Shown here: positions 5,866 to 6,417 of the stretch, piece after piece
How the letters are laid out: the number at the start of each line of letters is the position of its first letter
How positions within the stretch are numbered: the stretch's first letter is position 1
NCBI GenBank assembly: GCA_023441725.1
Contig: JAEZNV010000165.1
Location: 1 to 6,417, forward strand
Length of the DNA stretch: 6,417 bases
Direction of reading: 5' to 3'
Origin: Actinomycetes bacterium
GTDB taxonomy: Bacteria; Actinomycetota; Coriobacteriia; Coriobacteriales; Coriobacteriaceae
Made by a program: the position numbers and the translations under genes
The notes under the pieces: generated by a model
What the model was told of the DNA's origin: nothing
The model's input: the letters and a program-made list of their open reading frames with translations, nothing else
Databases searched by the model: none

Positions 5866-5890
5866 TTGATAATGTTTTCTAGAATACCCA
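5866..5890 (-). promoter_or_regulatory. Candidate ftsH promoter region
   Basis: Within the 77-bp gap to cobO the minus strand offers TATTCT (5887-5882) and CATTAT (5876-5871) as -10-like boxes, with no good -35. The first gives a leader of about 17 nt; the second starts only about five bases before the ATG at 5856, so the message would be almost leaderless. Which is used cannot be decided from sequence. Confidence 0.3.
5880..5885 (+). promoter_or_regulatory. Candidate -10 box of cobO
   Basis: TAGAAT is a 5/6 match to TATAAT and would start transcription near 5892, about 42 bases before the cobO ATG. No good -35 is seen 16-18 bp upstream. It overlaps the palindrome TTCTAGAA and the ftsH -10 candidates on the other strand. 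A weak stem, CCCGG (5892-5896) with CCGGG (5914-5918), would form the very 5' end of the message. Confidence 0.35.
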
Positions 5891-5933
5891 ACCCGGACGG
5901 CGATAAACCGACGCCGGGCACGAAAGGACAGAG

Positions 5934-6417
5934 ATGGCATCACTGGAAGTCGGCAAGGTTCAAATCTATACGGGCGACGGCAAGGGCAAGACGACGGCTG
6001 CGCTGGGCCTCGCGCTGCGCGCCACGGGCTATGGACTTAACGTGCTCATGCTTCAGTTTGCCAAGAAGCTGCACTGTGCCGAACATGATGCGGCGCCGCG
6101 CCTGGGGCTGCGTATTGTGCAGGCCGATCGCGACACGCCCGAGGCTTGCGCCGCGCAGATCATGGAGCTTGCACGCGAGCAGATTAGCGAGGTTGACGTG
6201 CTCATTCTGGACGAACTCGGCGAAGCGATGCGTCGCGGCTTTGTGACACGCGAGGATATCGAAGCACTGATTGCGATAAAGCCCGCCACCACGGAGCTCG
6301 TACTCACCGGCCGTGGCTTGCTGCCCCTCGCCGACCTTGCCGACCTAGTAACCGAAATGCGCCCCGTCAAACACTACTTCGACGAAGGCCTCCTAGCCCG
6401 CCAAGGCATCGAATACT
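5934..6417 (+). CDS. cobO: Corrinoid (cob(I)alamin) adenosyltransferase, CobA/CobO/BtuR type
   Basis: Transfers the adenosyl group of ATP to the cobalt of cob(I)alamin or a precursor, giving adenosylcobalamin, in cobalamin synthesis or salvage in the cytoplasm. Seen in the 161 codons: P-loop TGDGKGKTTA (13-22), VLMLQFAK (37-44), a Walker B-like VLILDELGEA (88-97; enterobacterial BtuR has DELTY), LTGRG (about 123-127), and the C-terminal MRPVKHYFDEGLLARQGIEY (142-161). E. coli BtuR ends in GIDY, so the protein probably ends here and only the stop codon is cut off by the window. The start is ATG 5934, with AAAGGA (5923-5928) five bases upstream. Compared from memory with BtuR, it lacks the N-terminal extension and about 12 residues in the middle, including the GFTW segment. 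No cobalamin riboswitch fits the short upstream gap. Confidence 0.93.
   Translation, partial: MASLEVGKVQIYTGDGKGKTTAALGLALRATGYGLNVLMLQFAKKLHCAEHDAAPRLGLRIVQADRDTPEACAAQIMELAREQISEVDVLILDELGEAMRRGFVTREDIEALIAIKPATTELVLTGRGLLPLADLADLVTEMRPVKHYFDEGLLARQGIEY

Noticed and set aside
5857..5933. Cobalamin riboswitch upstream of cobO
   Set aside because: The gap is only 77 bases, too short for the roughly 200-nt aptamer, and no B12-box (GCCACTG) is present.
4498..6246. 582-codon open frame antisense to ftsH and running into cobO
   Set aside because: It is a shadow frame kept open by GC-rich codon bias. It has no Shine-Dalgarno or recognisable domain, while ftsH on the other strand has every family motif.
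1..6417. CRISPR array, tRNA or rRNA genes
   Set aside because: No regularly spaced direct repeats, no cloverleaf with a T-loop GTTCGA-type sequence in a fitting context, and no rRNA core sequences were seen on either strand.

Overview
The window looks like a piece of chromosome from a GC-rich Gram-positive bacterium, most likely a gut actinobacterium of the Coriobacteriia (Collinsella-like). The reasons are coding DNA near 60% GC, an ileS gene behind a T-box leader, an FtsH with the HEIGH variant of the zinc motif, and short intergenic regions with Shine-Dalgarno starts. The genus is an inference from style and was not checked by any search.

Layout. From 1 to 1087, on the minus strand, lies the N-terminal 362 codons of ileS (isoleucyl-tRNA synthetase). 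Upstream of it, about 1131-1437 on the same strand, is a complete class I T-box riboswitch: Stem I with an ATC (Ile) specifier, a UGGU acceptor-binding bulge, an antiterminator and a competing intrinsic terminator. Back-to-back promoters near 1440-1515 separate it from a plus-strand iron-containing alcohol dehydrogenase of the glycerol dehydrogenase type (1574-2662), which ends at a very strong terminator whose loop carries a REP-like GGGGACAGGCACC motif.

From about 2712 to 3375 the base composition drops to about 30% GC. This AT-rich island holds one small membrane protein gene of the DUF3784 type (2891-3226) with its own Shine-Dalgarno and GAAA-tetraloop terminator, and is probably foreign. 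It sits between two convergent host genes.

From 3384 to 5856 the minus strand carries ftsH (membrane AAA+ zinc protease) followed by a DUF523 gene related to the thiouracil desulfidase TudS. A perfect 16-bp hairpin lies between them. Divergent from ftsH, cobO (corrinoid adenosyltransferase) runs from 5934 to the window end; its last codon visible matches the usual C-terminus of the family, so only the stop codon is probably missing.

The genes do not form one pathway. ileS is controlled by uncharged tRNA-Ile; ftsH and cobO share a 77-bp divergent promoter region; the dehydrogenase is a stand-alone unit. I found no new multigene system, CRISPR array, tRNA, rRNA or transposase. The points most worth a second look are the T-box architecture (an extra hairpin within the antiterminator, and a possible second, SD-sequestering fold), the AT-rich DUF3784 island, and the shortened cobO product that lacks the GFTW segment of the enterobacterial enzyme.
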